Shown: one piece after another, positions 13,828-21,023 of the stretch
Layout of the letters: each line of letters opens with the position of its first letter
Position numbering within the stretch: position 1 is the first letter of the stretch
The notes under the pieces: model-generated
The model's input: the letters and a program-made list of their open reading frames with translations, nothing else
The model's database searches: none
What the model was told of the DNA's origin: nothing
Assembly (NCBI RefSeq): GCF_041625495.1
Contig: NZ_JBFJTH010000055.1
Span: 1 to 21,023, forward strand
Source of the DNA: Litorivivens sp041625495
GTDB lineage: Bacteria; Pseudomonadota; Gammaproteobacteria; Pseudomonadales; Spongiibacteraceae
Reading direction: 5' to 3'
Length of the DNA: 21,023 nucleotides
Program-made: the position numbers and the translations under genes

Positions 13828-14703
13828 ATGATTACCGGCAGTATGGTCGCGCTGGTGACGCCGATGCTCGAAGATGGCAGTCTGGACTGGCAAGCCCTTG
13901 CCAATCTACTGGACTGGCACATCGAAAGTGGCACCGACGCCATTGTGGCCGTAGGTACAACGGGCGAGTCGTCAACACTCGATGTGGATGAGCACTGTGA
14001 AGTGATTCGCAGCGTGGTTGCCCGCGTCGGTGGTCGTATTCCGGTTATCGCCGGTACCGGCGCAAACTCCACTACAGAAGCGATCGAGCTGACCGTAGCG
14101 GCCAGCAAGGCCGGCGCCGACGCCTGTCTTCTAGTGACGCCGTATTACAACAAGCCGACTCAGGAAGGCCTGTATCAGCACTACAAGAAAATTGCGGAAG
14201 CCGTTAATATCCCGCAGATTCTGTACAATGTGCCGGGTCGCACAGCCTGTGATCTGAGTAACGAGACAGTTTTTCGGCTGGCAGACATTGATAACATCGT
14301 CGGCATCAAGGATGCCACCGGCGATATGGTGCGAGGAAAAGCCCTGATTGAGGGCGTTCGCGGCCGAATGGCTGTGTATTCCGGCGACGACGCGACAGCC
14401 ATGGAACTGATGCTGATGGGCGGGGTCGGAAATATCTCCGTGACCGCCAATGTGGCACCGGTGCAAGTGGCGCAGATGAGTAAGGCCGCTATTGCGGGTG
14501 ACCGCGAGCTGGCAGATAAACTTAATAAACCCATAGACATTCTTCACCACAAGCTGTTTCTCGAAGCCAACCCCATACCGGTGAAATGGGCGCTCTATGA
14601 AATGGGGCGCATGGATAAAGGTATTCGATTGCCGTTGACGCCGCTCGGTGAGTGGGCGCGTGACGAATTGCGCGAGGCTTTGAAAGCAGCGTCTGTATTG
14701 TGA
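13828..14703 (+). CDS. dapA: 4-hydroxy-tetrahydrodipicolinate synthase
   Basis: This 291-residue (beta/alpha)8 enzyme condenses pyruvate with aspartate semialdehyde, the first committed step toward diaminopimelate and lysine, in the cytoplasm. All key residues are in place with family numbering: Thr44/Thr45 ('GTTGES'), Tyr133 and Arg138 ('YNVPGR'), and Schiff-base Lys161 ('GIKDATGD'). Length matches the usual ~292 residues. ATG 13828 has GGGAG at 13816-13820. The bamC gene follows 14 bases later, the classical dapA-bamC order known in E. coli and Pseudomonas, with joint transcription expected. No L-lysine riboswitch is evident in the 156-base leader, which is typical for gammaproteobacterial dapA. 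Confidence 0.97.
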   Translation: MITGSMVALVTPMLEDGSLDWQALANLLDWHIESGTDAIVAVGTTGESSTLDVDEHCEVIRSVVARVGGRIPVIAGTGANSTTEAIELTVAASKAGADACLLVTPYYNKPTQEGLYQHYKKIAEAVNIPQILYNVPGRTACDLSNETVFRLADIDNIVGIKDATGDMVRGKALIEGVRGRMAVYSGDDATAMELMLMGGVGNISVTANVAPVQVAQMSKAAIAGDRELADKLNKPIDILHHKLFLEANPIPVKWALYEMGRMDKGIRLPLTPLGEWARDELREALKAASVL

Positions 14704-14717
14704 CCTCAGGAAACCGA

Positions 14718-15707
14718 ATGAAGCAGATCTGGATACTGTTACTGGGTGTGGCCGTAGCGAGTGGCTGTACCTGGCGCGATCGCGCCAATGACTACCGCCA
14801 GGCCTCGCTGTCCAAGCCACTGGTGTTGCCGCAGGGTATCAGCGGCTCCGCCCTGCATGATAGCTACCGGGTGCCGGGCATTGAGTCCCATGTGGTCTTG
14901 CCGGGAGAATTCGCAGTTCCGAAGCCGGATCCTTTGGTTAAAGATTCCGATCAGGGTGTGGTGCGCGTTCAGAAAATGGGCGACGACCGCTGGATTTTGC
15001 TGGATGGCACGCCGGGTCAGATCTGGCCGCGATTGCGCGGCTTTTTGAATCTTGGCGGCTTTCCAGTGGCCCGCACCGACGCGGTGAACGGCCTGATAGA
15101 AACAGGTTGGGTTCAACCCAAGGGCGATTTACCTCGCGAGAGATTCCGTTTCCGGATCGATCAAGGGGTGCAGCGTGGCACCAGTGAAATACATGTGCTG
15201 CAGTCGGTGGTAGAAAACGATCAGGGTCAATGGTCGCGCGGCTCATTCAGTGAGCAGCGTGAACAGGCAATGACCATGGCACTGGCGCAGTATCTCGCAG
15301 ATTCAGAAGCAGCGAGCAGCGTATCCATGTTGGCGGAGCGCAATGTGGATGCCGGCGGCAAAATCTTCCTGGAGGGAGGCAGTGATCCACATATTCGGCT
15401 ACTGCTTCCCTATGAGCGCGCCTGGGCGTCACTGGCAAACGCGTTGGAAAAATCCGGTTTTATCATCGATGATCTGAACCGCAGTGAGGGACGCTACTGG
15501 GTCACAATTGATACCGACGCTGATAGCAGCCTGTGGTTCCGTCGCCTGGTGAAAGATGAAGATGTCAAAGGTGGCAGTTTTATCGTGGATATGGGTCAAG
15601 TTGAAGGCGGCGAGATTCAGATCCGGGTTACTGCAAAGGATAAAAGCGAAAGCAATGCAGCGATCCTGGATCGCGTGCTGAAGCAGATAAAGGGCTTTAT
15701 TTCCTAA
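14718..15707 (+). CDS. bamC: Outer membrane protein assembly factor BamC (lipoprotein)
   Basis: This 329-residue protein has a lipoprotein signal (MKQIWILLLGVAVASGC, lipobox Cys17) and then 'WRDRANDYRQASLSKPLVLPQG', the conserved N-terminal BamC region that interacts with BamD. Two domains follow with 'WPRLRGFLNLGGFPVARTD' and 'WASLANALEKSGFIIDDLNRSEGRYWV', the paired helix-grip domains of BamC. BamC is a peripheral subunit of the BAM complex that inserts outer-membrane proteins. The frame could open at 14700, but ATG 14718 with AGGAAA upstream gives the signal peptide, so it is chosen. It lies 14 bases after dapA and 32 bases before the metallo-hydrolase, consistent with one operon. Confidence 0.93.
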   Translation: MKQIWILLLGVAVASGCTWRDRANDYRQASLSKPLVLPQGISGSALHDSYRVPGIESHVVLPGEFAVPKPDPLVKDSDQGVVRVQKMGDDRWILLDGTPGQIWPRLRGFLNLGGFPVARTDAVNGLIETGWVQPKGDLPRERFRFRIDQGVQRGTSEIHVLQSVVENDQGQWSRGSFSEQREQAMTMALAQYLADSEAASSVSMLAERNVDAGGKIFLEGGSDPHIRLLLPYERAWASLANALEKSGFIIDDLNRSEGRYWVTIDTDADSSLWFRRLVKDEDVKGGSFIVDMGQVEGGEIQIRVTAKDKSESNAAILDRVLKQIKGFIS

Positions 15708-15739
15708 GCGTTATACTTTCAATAAACAACGGCGGCACC

Positions 15740-16498
15740 ATGCGTTTTGCTTCTCTGGGTAGCGGCAGTCGAGGCAACGGCACATTGCTGGAAAGTGACT
15801 CGACCTGCCTGCTGGTTGACTGTGGCTTTACCATGCGCGAGACCGAGCGGCGCATGGCGAGGCTCGGTCGGCAGGTGAGTGATCTCAGCGGCATACTGGT
15901 AACACACGAACATTCGGATCACATCAAAGGGGTTGTGCCACTGGCGCGCAAGTATGGTTTGCCTGTGTATGCAACGCACGGCACCGCCCAGTACGATGGT
16001 ATGGCCAAACTGCCCGGCCTGCACGAAGTGAATACCCACGGGACGTTTCAGGTGGGGGATATCGAGGTTTCCGCGGTGGCGGTGCCTCACGATGCCCGCG
16101 AACCCTGCCAGTATGTCTTCTCTCACCGCAATCGTCGTTTCGGTCTGCTAACGGATCTGGGTAGCATTACCCAGTTCGTGGTTGAGCAGTACCGCAATTG
16201 CGATGCCCTGGTACTGGAATTCAATCACGACAGTGACATGCTCGCCTATGGGCCTTATCCGCCCAGCCTGAAGCGGCGTGTTGGTGGCGACTGGGGGCAT
16301 CTGAACAATAGGCAGGCGGCGCAGTTGCTGTCGCAGCTTGAATTGTCGCGTCTCCAGCATATTGTTATGGCTCATATAAGCGAAAAGAATAATACCGTGG
16401 CGTTGGCAGAAAGGGCGCTGGGCACGGTGCTGGAGTCGGGTGATGCCGCGATTTCGGCGGATCAGGAAAGTGGCTTTGATTGGCTGGCCATTGCCTGA
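15740..16498 (+). CDS. MBL-fold metallo-hydrolase, YycJ/WalJ-like
   Basis: This 252-residue metallo-beta-lactamase-fold protein carries 'THEHSDH' (His56, His58, Asp60, His61). His117 ('VPHDARE'), Asp in 'LLTDLGS', and 'MAHISEKNN' near the end complete the two-metal site. 'MRFASLGSGSRGNGT' at the N-terminus is typical of the YycJ/WalJ group, linked to DNA-related exonuclease activity in Firmicutes; in gammaproteobacteria the role is less clear. The order dapA-bamC-MBL is shared with Pseudomonas. ATG 15740 has GGCGG five bases upstream. It ends 60 bases from the convergent purC, with a strong hairpin between. Confidence 0.88.
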   Translation: MRFASLGSGSRGNGTLLESDSTCLLVDCGFTMRETERRMARLGRQVSDLSGILVTHEHSDHIKGVVPLARKYGLPVYATHGTAQYDGMAKLPGLHEVNTHGTFQVGDIEVSAVAVPHDAREPCQYVFSHRNRRFGLLTDLGSITQFVVEQYRNCDALVLEFNHDSDMLAYGPYPPSLKRRVGGDWGHLNNRQAAQLLSQLELSRLQHIVMAHISEKNNTVALAERALGTVLESGDAAISADQESGFDWLAIA

Positions 16499-16524
16499 GC
16501 GCAACGGCGCAGCGGGTTTGCAGC

Positions 16525-16549
16525 GCTCCGGGGCGTTGCGCCCCGGAGC
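16525..16549. terminator. Bidirectional hairpin terminator between MBL gene and purC
   Basis: A perfect 11-bp inverted repeat GCTCCGGGGCG (16525-16535) / CGCCCCGGAGC (16539-16549) with a TTG loop sits in the 59-base gap between two convergent stops. The stem is very GC-rich. The plus strand is followed by cgttcttg, only a weak T-run, and the minus strand has none, so it may work as a bidirectional or processing hairpin rather than as a textbook intrinsic terminator. Confidence 0.6.
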
Positions 16550-16557
16550 CGTTCTTG

Positions 16558-17661
16558 CTAGTCGATCAGGCCGTATTGATCGCGCAGTATCTCGATAATT
16601 TCGGCTTTGGGGTTTTCCGACAGCTCGAGTTTTTCGCCGGTGATTTTCTCGGCAATACCCACGTAGGTTTTTGACACTTCCATCAGGACGGATTCCGGCA
16701 GAGCGTTGTCGCGTGCCAGGGCTTTGCGCTCTTCCATTCGGTCCTTGTTTAGCAGGATATCCGAATCCGGGAAGTGGCTCAGCAGCAATTGGCGGAAACC
16801 CTCTTTCGAGTTCTCGATGATTTTTCCGTCGCGGTAGGATGCGCCATCCCAAATGCGAGAAGAATCAGGGGTGCCCACTTCATCCATGTAGATCAGCTTT
16901 TCGTTGCCGGCCTTGTCGGTGACGTAGCCAAACTCAAACTTGGTGTCCACGAAGATCTGATCCAGCTTGGCCAGTTCATCGCTGATTACGTTGAAGCCTT
17001 CTTTAAGCAGCTTTTCGTAGAGGTCGATATCGCCCTTGCTGGCGAAATTAAAGGCTTCAAAATTGTCTTCAATGTTGGCGCGGGTGATGTTCACATCGTC
17101 CTGCGCGGGTACACCGGGAATGCCTTCGAGGATGCCCTTGGTGGATGGGGTGATCAGCAGCTCGGGCAGCTTCTGGTCTTTTTTCAGACCTTCAGGCACT
17201 TCAATGCCGCAGAATTCGCGCTCGCCTTTGGCGTAGGAGCGCCACATGGAGCCGGTGATGTACTGTCGAGCGATCGCTTCAATCATTACCGGACGGGCTT
17301 TTTGCACAATCCAGACAAAGGGGTGGGGAATGTCGAGGATATGGCTGTCGGCGAGACCGTTCTCACGGAACAGTTTGAACCAGTGGTTGGAAATGGCGTT
17401 CAGTGCGGCGCCTTTGCCGGGTACGCCATTCATGCCGCCTTCGCCGTGCCAAACGCACTCAAATGCCGAGATCCGGTCGCTGATTACCATGATGGCCAGC
17501 GGCGCATCCGCAGCAACGTCATAGCCTTTTTCCTGGATCAGGCGGCGGCTGTCAGCGTCGGATAACCAATACACGGAGCGAACTTTGCCGCTGTGAACAG
17601 GTGCGTCGGTACGGATCGGCAGATCATTGTTTACCGCCAAAACTTTATCGGCAAGACTCAT
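16558..17661 (-). CDS. purC: Phosphoribosylaminoimidazole-succinocarboxamide synthase, long form
   Basis: This 367-residue enzyme joins CAIR and aspartate using ATP in de novo purine synthesis, in the cytoplasm. 'HSGKVRSVYWL', 'APLAIMVISDRISAF', 'LLITPSTKG', 'DQIFVDTKFEFGYV', and 'IYMDEVGTPDSSRIWD' are SAICAR synthase signatures. The length is about 130 residues more than the common ~237-residue bacterial PurC; from memory it matches the ~367-residue form of Vibrio and relatives. The frame opens at 17682, but the ATG at 17661 (MSLADKV…) with AGGA upstream on the minus strand is the known N-terminus of that form. It faces the dapA-bamC-MBL operon tail to tail. A 189-base leader separates it from the acyltransferase upstream on the same strand; no PurR box was recognised there. 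Confidence 0.95.
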   Translation of the reverse strand: MSLADKVLAVNNDLPIRTDAPVHSGKVRSVYWLSDADSRRLIQEKGYDVAADAPLAIMVISDRISAFECVWHGEGGMNGVPGKGAALNAISNHWFKLFRENGLADSHILDIPHPFVWIVQKARPVMIEAIARQYITGSMWRSYAKGEREFCGIEVPEGLKKDQKLPELLITPSTKGILEGIPGVPAQDDVNITRANIEDNFEAFNFASKGDIDLYEKLLKEGFNVISDELAKLDQIFVDTKFEFGYVTDKAGNEKLIYMDEVGTPDSSRIWDGASYRDGKIIENSKEGFRQLLLSHFPDSDILLNKDRMEERKALARDNALPESVLMEVSKTYVGIAEKITGEKLELSENPKAEIIEILRDQYGLID

Positions 17662-17850
17662 ATTGATTTGTCCTGTAGTCATTCCCGCCGGGGTTGCCGG
17701 CTACGAGATCAGTCAAAGAGTTACGAGCCAGAAAACCCCATGGCTTTCAGGGTGTTGGGGTCAGCTGACTTCAGTGAGCCGGCGATTTTAGCAGATATCC
17801 ACAGGCATGCCATAGTGGGCGGGCGGTCGTAATCTTGGTGTGGGCGGCTG
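17662..17850. other. 189-base gap between acyltransferase stop and purC start, both on the minus strand
   Basis: This stretch serves as purC leader and must hold its promoter, unless purC is read from the acyltransferase. It contains a short inverted repeat GCCGG/CCGGC (17687-17701, 5-base loop) just upstream of purC. A TTGACT on the minus strand (complement near 17711-17716) could be a -35 element but lacks a fitting -10. No gene was found here. Confidence 0.3.
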
Positions 17851-18750
17851 TCAACGCCCGGTGCCGGTTGCGCGGTTGTCGCTCGCGGGCTCTAGCACTT
17901 GGCGCTCCCAGTCCTTGGGCGTCTTCCACTTCTTGTTACTCATCCACCAGGTGGTCGGCTGTTCGCGGATTGAGCGCTCGCAGGCCTGAATAAAGCGTTC
18001 CAATATCTCGGTGCCACCGGCGCTGTGGGGCGGTTCAGCCAGAATCTCCCAGCGAATACTGTAGCGTCCCCGGCTTAAGCGTCTTGGGTGGACAAATACA
18101 ACCACGGCCTGCGTGGCTTCAGCGATAGCCTGAGGCCCATAGTAAAATGGAGCCTGTTGACTGAAGAAGGGGTGCCAAAAGCGTTTTTCCCGGCTAATGG
18201 GAGACTGGTCTGCCGCGAGCAGTATGGCGCGGAAGGATTTGCGCAGGCGCAGTATTTCCCGGCCGGTGCTTTTCATTGCTACTGGTTTGCCAAATCGCGC
18301 GCGGCCGGCTTTGATAAATGCGTCTACGTGTGGGTTATGCAGCGGCTTGTAAACACCCGCTACTGGACATGGCAGTGCCATGCAGATGCTGCCCACAAGC
18401 CATTCAATATTGCTTTGATGCAGGGTGAGTATCAGCATCGATTGCTCACGCTCGATGTAGGGTTGCAAGCATTCGGGGTTTTCCACATGAACCCGTTCGC
18501 GAATCTCCTCTTCGCTCATCGTGAAACCCTTCAGAGTTTCCACGGCAGCTTCGGCAAAATAGCGTTGGAAATCCCGTTTGATCTTTTTCTTCTCAGCGGC
18601 AGTGGCGTCGGGGAACATAATGCCGAGGTTTCGCTCTATGACCTTGCGGCGATAGCCAGCCACATTAAAAGCCAGTACGCGCAGCACGGCGGCCAGAGCG
18701 TAGAGAACAGGAAAAGGCAGGTGTGATAGTGCTTTAATCAGACGGGTCAT
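17851..18750 (-). CDS. Lysophospholipid/lipid A acyltransferase family protein (LpxL/HtrB-like)
   Basis: This 299-residue protein belongs to the lipid A biosynthesis acyltransferase family. A hydrophobic N-terminal anchor (residues 12-30) points to the inner membrane. The catalytic HX4(D/E) motif is His111…Glu116 in 'HQSNIEW'. 'VAGVYKPLHNPHVD' and 'ILLAADQSP' follow in the usual order, with 'TTWWMSNKKWKTP' near the end like the W-x-x-R/K-W-K-T motif. Members add secondary acyl chains to lipid A or act on ornithine or other lipids, so the exact acceptor is open. It is divergent from gspC across 205 bases and lies 189 bases upstream of purC on the same strand. ATG 18750 is chosen because it begins the family's N-terminal region. 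Confidence 0.86.
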   Translation of the reverse strand: MTRLIKALSHLPFPVLYALAAVLRVLAFNVAGYRRKVIERNLGIMFPDATAAEKKKIKRDFQRYFAEAAVETLKGFTMSEEEIRERVHVENPECLQPYIEREQSMLILTLHQSNIEWLVGSICMALPCPVAGVYKPLHNPHVDAFIKAGRARFGKPVAMKSTGREILRLRKSFRAILLAADQSPISREKRFWHPFFSQQAPFYYGPQAIAEATQAVVVFVHPRRLSRGRYSIRWEILAEPPHSAGGTEILERFIQACERSIREQPTTWWMSNKKWKTPKDWERQVLEPASDNRATGTGR

Positions 18751-18955
18751 GGGGCTTTGTATAGATGGTTTAAGGGGCTGTACTGCGTGGCCAGAGCGCG
18801 TATAGTAACGGAAAATTCATAAAGACTCTTTATAATGTTGGGCCGGTGTCAGTTGTCGCGTACGCCGTCACCCGATGGGGTGACCGAACTATGACGCGGA
18901 TGCCGCAGTGCGACCGGTTTGGCGGTCAGCCGGTGCAGAAAGAGATACAGGTTTT
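18751..18955. promoter_or_regulatory. Divergent control region between acyltransferase and gspC
   Basis: This 205-base gap separates divergent starts. It holds a perfect TATAAT at 18831-18836 pointing toward gspC, 119 bases before the gspC ATG, although no good -35 lies 16-18 bases upstream. A 7-bp perfect hairpin GTCACCC (18867-18873) / GGGTGAC (18878-18884) with GATG loop lies downstream of the TATAAT. The palindrome GCGTACGC is at 18859-18866, and GACCG/CGGTC repeats are at 18912-18916 and 18923-18927. These could be a long structured gspC 5' leader or operator sites. The gspC frame runs open through 18908-18955, but that part is not thought to be coding. Confidence 0.35.
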
Positions 18956-19813
18956 ATGCAGATAATTCAACGTTGGGCTCCCTGGGTCACCGGATTGTTG
19001 CTTGCGGTGGCAGGCTGGCTGACGGCCCTGCTGTGCTGGGAGTTAGTCGGCCTGGCGACAGCTGATCGCACGCCGATAAATTTCGCGCCACCCCCAGCGA
19101 CCAAAATACACGATAGTAGTCCGTCCTATGACCTCAACGCGGTGGTCAGTGTGCCGCTGTTTGGTGAAGCCAACAAGGCGGTGATCGCACCTGTAGTAAG
19201 TGACGAGGTCAAACGCAGCAACCTGCGCATCAATCTGCTGGGTGTTGTGGCTGGCGGTGATCAGGGGGTGGCGATACTCAAGCACGATGGCAAGGAGTAC
19301 GCCTATAAGGTAGGCGACCGGCTGGATGTGAGTGAAACCATCACGCTTGCGGCTGTCGAGGCTGAATATGTGATTATCTCCCGAGCGGGCGGCAACGAGA
19401 AAATTGAGCTGGAGCAGAGCCGTCGCTCCGGAACGAATGATATCCGAGTGGTTCAGCGTGGGGGAGGGCAGCGAACCCAGAATATCAACCTGAATGATCC
19501 GTCCATAAGGCGGCTGGTGGGTGATCCCCGGCAGACGCTGAACAATAATCCGCTGCGGCTGACCCGTTATATATCGGCTAACCCATATGTGCAGGGCGGT
19601 AAAACCGTAGGCTTTCAGGTGCAGGCAGGTCGTGACAAACGCCTGTTCGGACAGCTGGGACTGCAGGGCGGTGATGTCGTTACCAGTATAAATGGTCTGC
19701 GCGTAGGTGAAGCGCCGGTCAGCGATCTGTTAAACTCCGTGAATTCCAGTCAGACCGTGGAGGTGGAAATCCTCCGCAACGGTCTGCCACAGACAATAAG
19801 ATTGAATTTATGA
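18956..19813 (+). CDS. gspC: Type II secretion system protein GspC
   Basis: This 285-residue inner-membrane protein links the T2SS platform to the outer-membrane secretin. There is a short cytoplasmic start, a membrane helix at residues 8-30, and an HR domain from about 80 to 150 ('RINLLGVVAGGDQGVAILKHDGKEYAYKVGDRL'). A C-terminal PDZ domain covers about residues 205-285 ('YVQGGKTVGFQVQAGRDKRLFGQLGLQGGDVVTSINGL'). The frame opens at 18908, but ATG 18956 with an AGG upstream gives the classic GspC N-terminus. Its last codon and stop overlap the next start (ATGATGA), so it is translationally coupled to gspD. PDZ-type (not coiled-coil) GspC is known from Vibrio and Erwinia-type systems. Confidence 0.93.
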   Translation: MQIIQRWAPWVTGLLLAVAGWLTALLCWELVGLATADRTPINFAPPPATKIHDSSPSYDLNAVVSVPLFGEANKAVIAPVVSDEVKRSNLRINLLGVVAGGDQGVAILKHDGKEYAYKVGDRLDVSETITLAAVEAEYVIISRAGGNEKIELEQSRRSGTNDIRVVQRGGGQRTQNINLNDPSIRRLVGDPRQTLNNNPLRLTRYISANPYVQGGKTVGFQVQAGRDKRLFGQLGLQGGDVVTSINGLRVGEAPVSDLLNSVNSSQTVEVEILRNGLPQTIRLNL

Positions 19814-21023
19814 TGAAAAAATCCTGGCTGGCTGCCGGCCTGCTGGCGTCGGCGTTGAGTGTTTCTGTGCTGCCGTCTTTTGCTGTCGCAGAAGAAACCT
19901 TTGAGCTGGACATGCGTGGTGTTGATATTCGCGAGTTTATCAATACGGTGTCCAAGCTGACTGGCAAAACCATCGTAGTGGACGAGCGCGTCAAGGGTGA
20001 TGTGAACATCAAAAGCCCGCGACAGCTAAGCCGCTCCGAACTTTACGAAGTCTTCTTGCTGCAGCTTGGTGTCAGTGGTTTCTCCGTCGTGGATATGGGC
20101 AGCGGCATTCTTAAAGTCATACCCAATCAGGCGGCCAAAATTGAGGGTATTGAAGTACAGGTCGACGGTGATGAACCGCTGCAGAGCGAATCAATCATCA
20201 CGCGGATCGTGCAGGTGCAAAATGTTGACGTGGACAAGCTGATTCCGTCGTTGCGCCCCCTGATCGACAACCGTACCGGTGTTATTACGCCTTACAGCGC
20301 CTCAAACGTGATCCTGATTACTGATCGTGAATCCAATGTTCGTCGCCTGTTGCAGATTATTCAGCAGGTGGATCGCGCCGATTCGCAATCCATGGAAACT
20401 GTGCCGCTGACCAATGCCTCCGCCAAGGAGCTGGAGCGTATCCTTACCAAGCTGATTAACGATCAGGCCAAAGAGCAGGGAACGCCGAAGCCGATTATCA
20501 CCTCGGATTTGCGTACCAATACGCTGGTGATTTTTGGGGATAACAATTCTCGCGCTTACTTAAAGCGGCTGATTCGCGAACTCGACAGTGAAGTTAAAAC
20601 CTCATCTAACGTGCGGGTACATTACCTGCGATACGCTAAGGCCGAAGAAATGGTGCCGGTGTTGAAAAGCGTTAGCGAAGCCATGCTGAAGCAGGAAGGC
20701 GAGCGTGAGGCGGTCAGCAAGAGCAACATCAATATTGAAGCCCACGAGCAGACTAACTCCGTGGTGTTGTCTGGTAGCCCCCATATTATCCGTAATCTCG
20801 CGGATGTGATTTCCAGTTTGGATATTCGTCGGGCGCAGGTGTTGGTTGAAGCCATCATTATTGAACTGACAGATCGCCGCGCGAAAGAGCTGGGTGTGCA
20901 GTGGCTGTTCCGTGGAGACCCGAATGGCACGGCGCCGATTGGTGGTATTAATTTCGGTTCCACAACACCTGCAGGCATTTTCAATGTGGCTGGTGCGGCA
21001 AGTGCCGGTGGCGATGCGCTCGG
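19810..21023 (+). CDS. gspD: Type II secretion system secretin GspD (partial, 3' end cut)
   Basis: The frame runs open from 19810 to the window end (about 404 residues). A signal peptide (MMKKSWLAAGLLASALSVSV…) is cut near 'SFAVAEE'. The N0 domain follows ('FELDMRGVDIREFINTVSKLTGKTIVVD'), then N1 ('VQNVDVDKLIPSLRPLIDNR'), N2 ('VPLTNASAKELERILTKL'), and N3 ('VHYLRYAKAEEMVPVLKSV'), each ending in the family's T/N-x-L-V-I or N-S-V-V-L strand. The start of the C-domain shows 'RRAQVLVEAIIIELTDRRAKELGVQW'. GspD makes the outer-membrane channel of the T2SS. The two ATGs at 19810 and 19813 are both possible, the first overlapping the gspC stop. The secretin pore region lies beyond the window. Confidence 0.95.
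   Translation, partial: MMKKSWLAAGLLASALSVSVLPSFAVAEETFELDMRGVDIREFINTVSKLTGKTIVVDERVKGDVNIKSPRQLSRSELYEVFLLQLGVSGFSVVDMGSGILKVIPNQAAKIEGIEVQVDGDEPLQSESIITRIVQVQNVDVDKLIPSLRPLIDNRTGVITPYSASNVILITDRESNVRRLLQIIQQVDRADSQSMETVPLTNASAKELERILTKLINDQAKEQGTPKPIITSDLRTNTLVIFGDNNSRAYLKRLIRELDSEVKTSSNVRVHYLRYAKAEEMVPVLKSVSEAMLKQEGEREAVSKSNINIEAHEQTNSVVLSGSPHIIRNLADVISSLDIRRAQVLVEAIIIELTDRRAKELGVQWLFRGDPNGTAPIGGINFGSTTPAGIFNVAGAASAGGDAL

Noticed and set aside
14131..14820. Open frame of 229 codons on the minus strand opposite dapA
   Set aside because: It is a shadow of dapA, whose full catalytic set is present; the translation is His/Arg-rich and shows no domain.
16148..16852. Open frame of 234 codons on the minus strand opposite the MBL gene and across the purC 3' end
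   Set aside because: It overlaps two real genes in other frames and covers the terminator hairpin; no domain is visible.
16774..17565. Open frame of 263 codons on the plus strand opposite purC
   Set aside because: It is antisense to an unmistakable SAICAR synthase. The translation shows no known motif and no ribosome site stands out.
1..21023. CRISPR array, tRNA/rRNA genes, transposons, integrase or attachment sites
   Set aside because: No regularly spaced repeats, cloverleaf-like sequence, transposase motif or flanking terminal repeats were seen by eye on either strand; a dedicated search was not possible.

Overview
The window reads as ordinary, gene-dense chromosome of a Gram-negative gammaproteobacterium, most likely a marine Cellvibrionales/Pseudomonadales-type organism. 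The reasons are a TonB-dependent receptor, BamC, a lipid A-type acyltransferase, a type II secretion operon, and the dapA-bamC-MBL gene order known from Pseudomonas-like genomes. The lineage call is inference; no marker gene here fixes it. No tRNA, rRNA, CRISPR array, transposase or integrase was seen, and no gap between genes reaches 300 bases.

Positions 1-8225 are accessory and look catabolic. The 3' end of a TonB-dependent outer-membrane receptor is followed 25 bases later by four tightly coupled genes: a luciferase-like (LLM) flavin/F420 oxidoreductase, a PAPS-type sulfotransferase, a xylose isomerase-like TIM-barrel protein and a DUF1214 protein. They are joined by ATGA, TAATG and 1-base junctions. 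A TTG-start MAPEG membrane protein converges on a DUF1330 protein, the two stop codons sharing one CTAG. Next come a CHK/ecdysteroid-kinase-like phosphotransferase, an attenuator-like hairpin region, an extended SDR with an unusual YxxxR active site, and a SnoaL/NTF2-like protein.

Positions 8269-13112 hold a LuxR-type regulator divergent from an SDR, an HSL-family esterase, an SDR closely resembling Comamonas 3-alpha-hydroxysteroid dehydrogenase, and an AEC-family permease. Regions one and two together suggest uptake and turnover of a lipophilic alcohol, sterol, steroid or terpenoid-like compound. The sequence supports the enzyme families, not the substrate.

Positions 13186-18750 are housekeeping: a secreted DUF3806 protein, dapA (lysine/diaminopimelate synthesis), bamC (outer-membrane protein assembly), a WalJ/YycJ-like metallo-hydrolase, then on the opposite strand a long-form purC and an LpxL/HtrB-like acyltransferase. 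Positions 18751-21023 hold a regulatory region and the start of a type II secretion operon, gspC followed by a gspD cut by the window end.

The most original material is the receptor-linked four-gene LLM/sulfotransferase/TIM-barrel/DUF1214 cassette, the kinase-SDR-SnoaL group with its Lys-to-Arg active-site change and competing leader hairpins, and the inverted long-form purC at an otherwise conserved locus.
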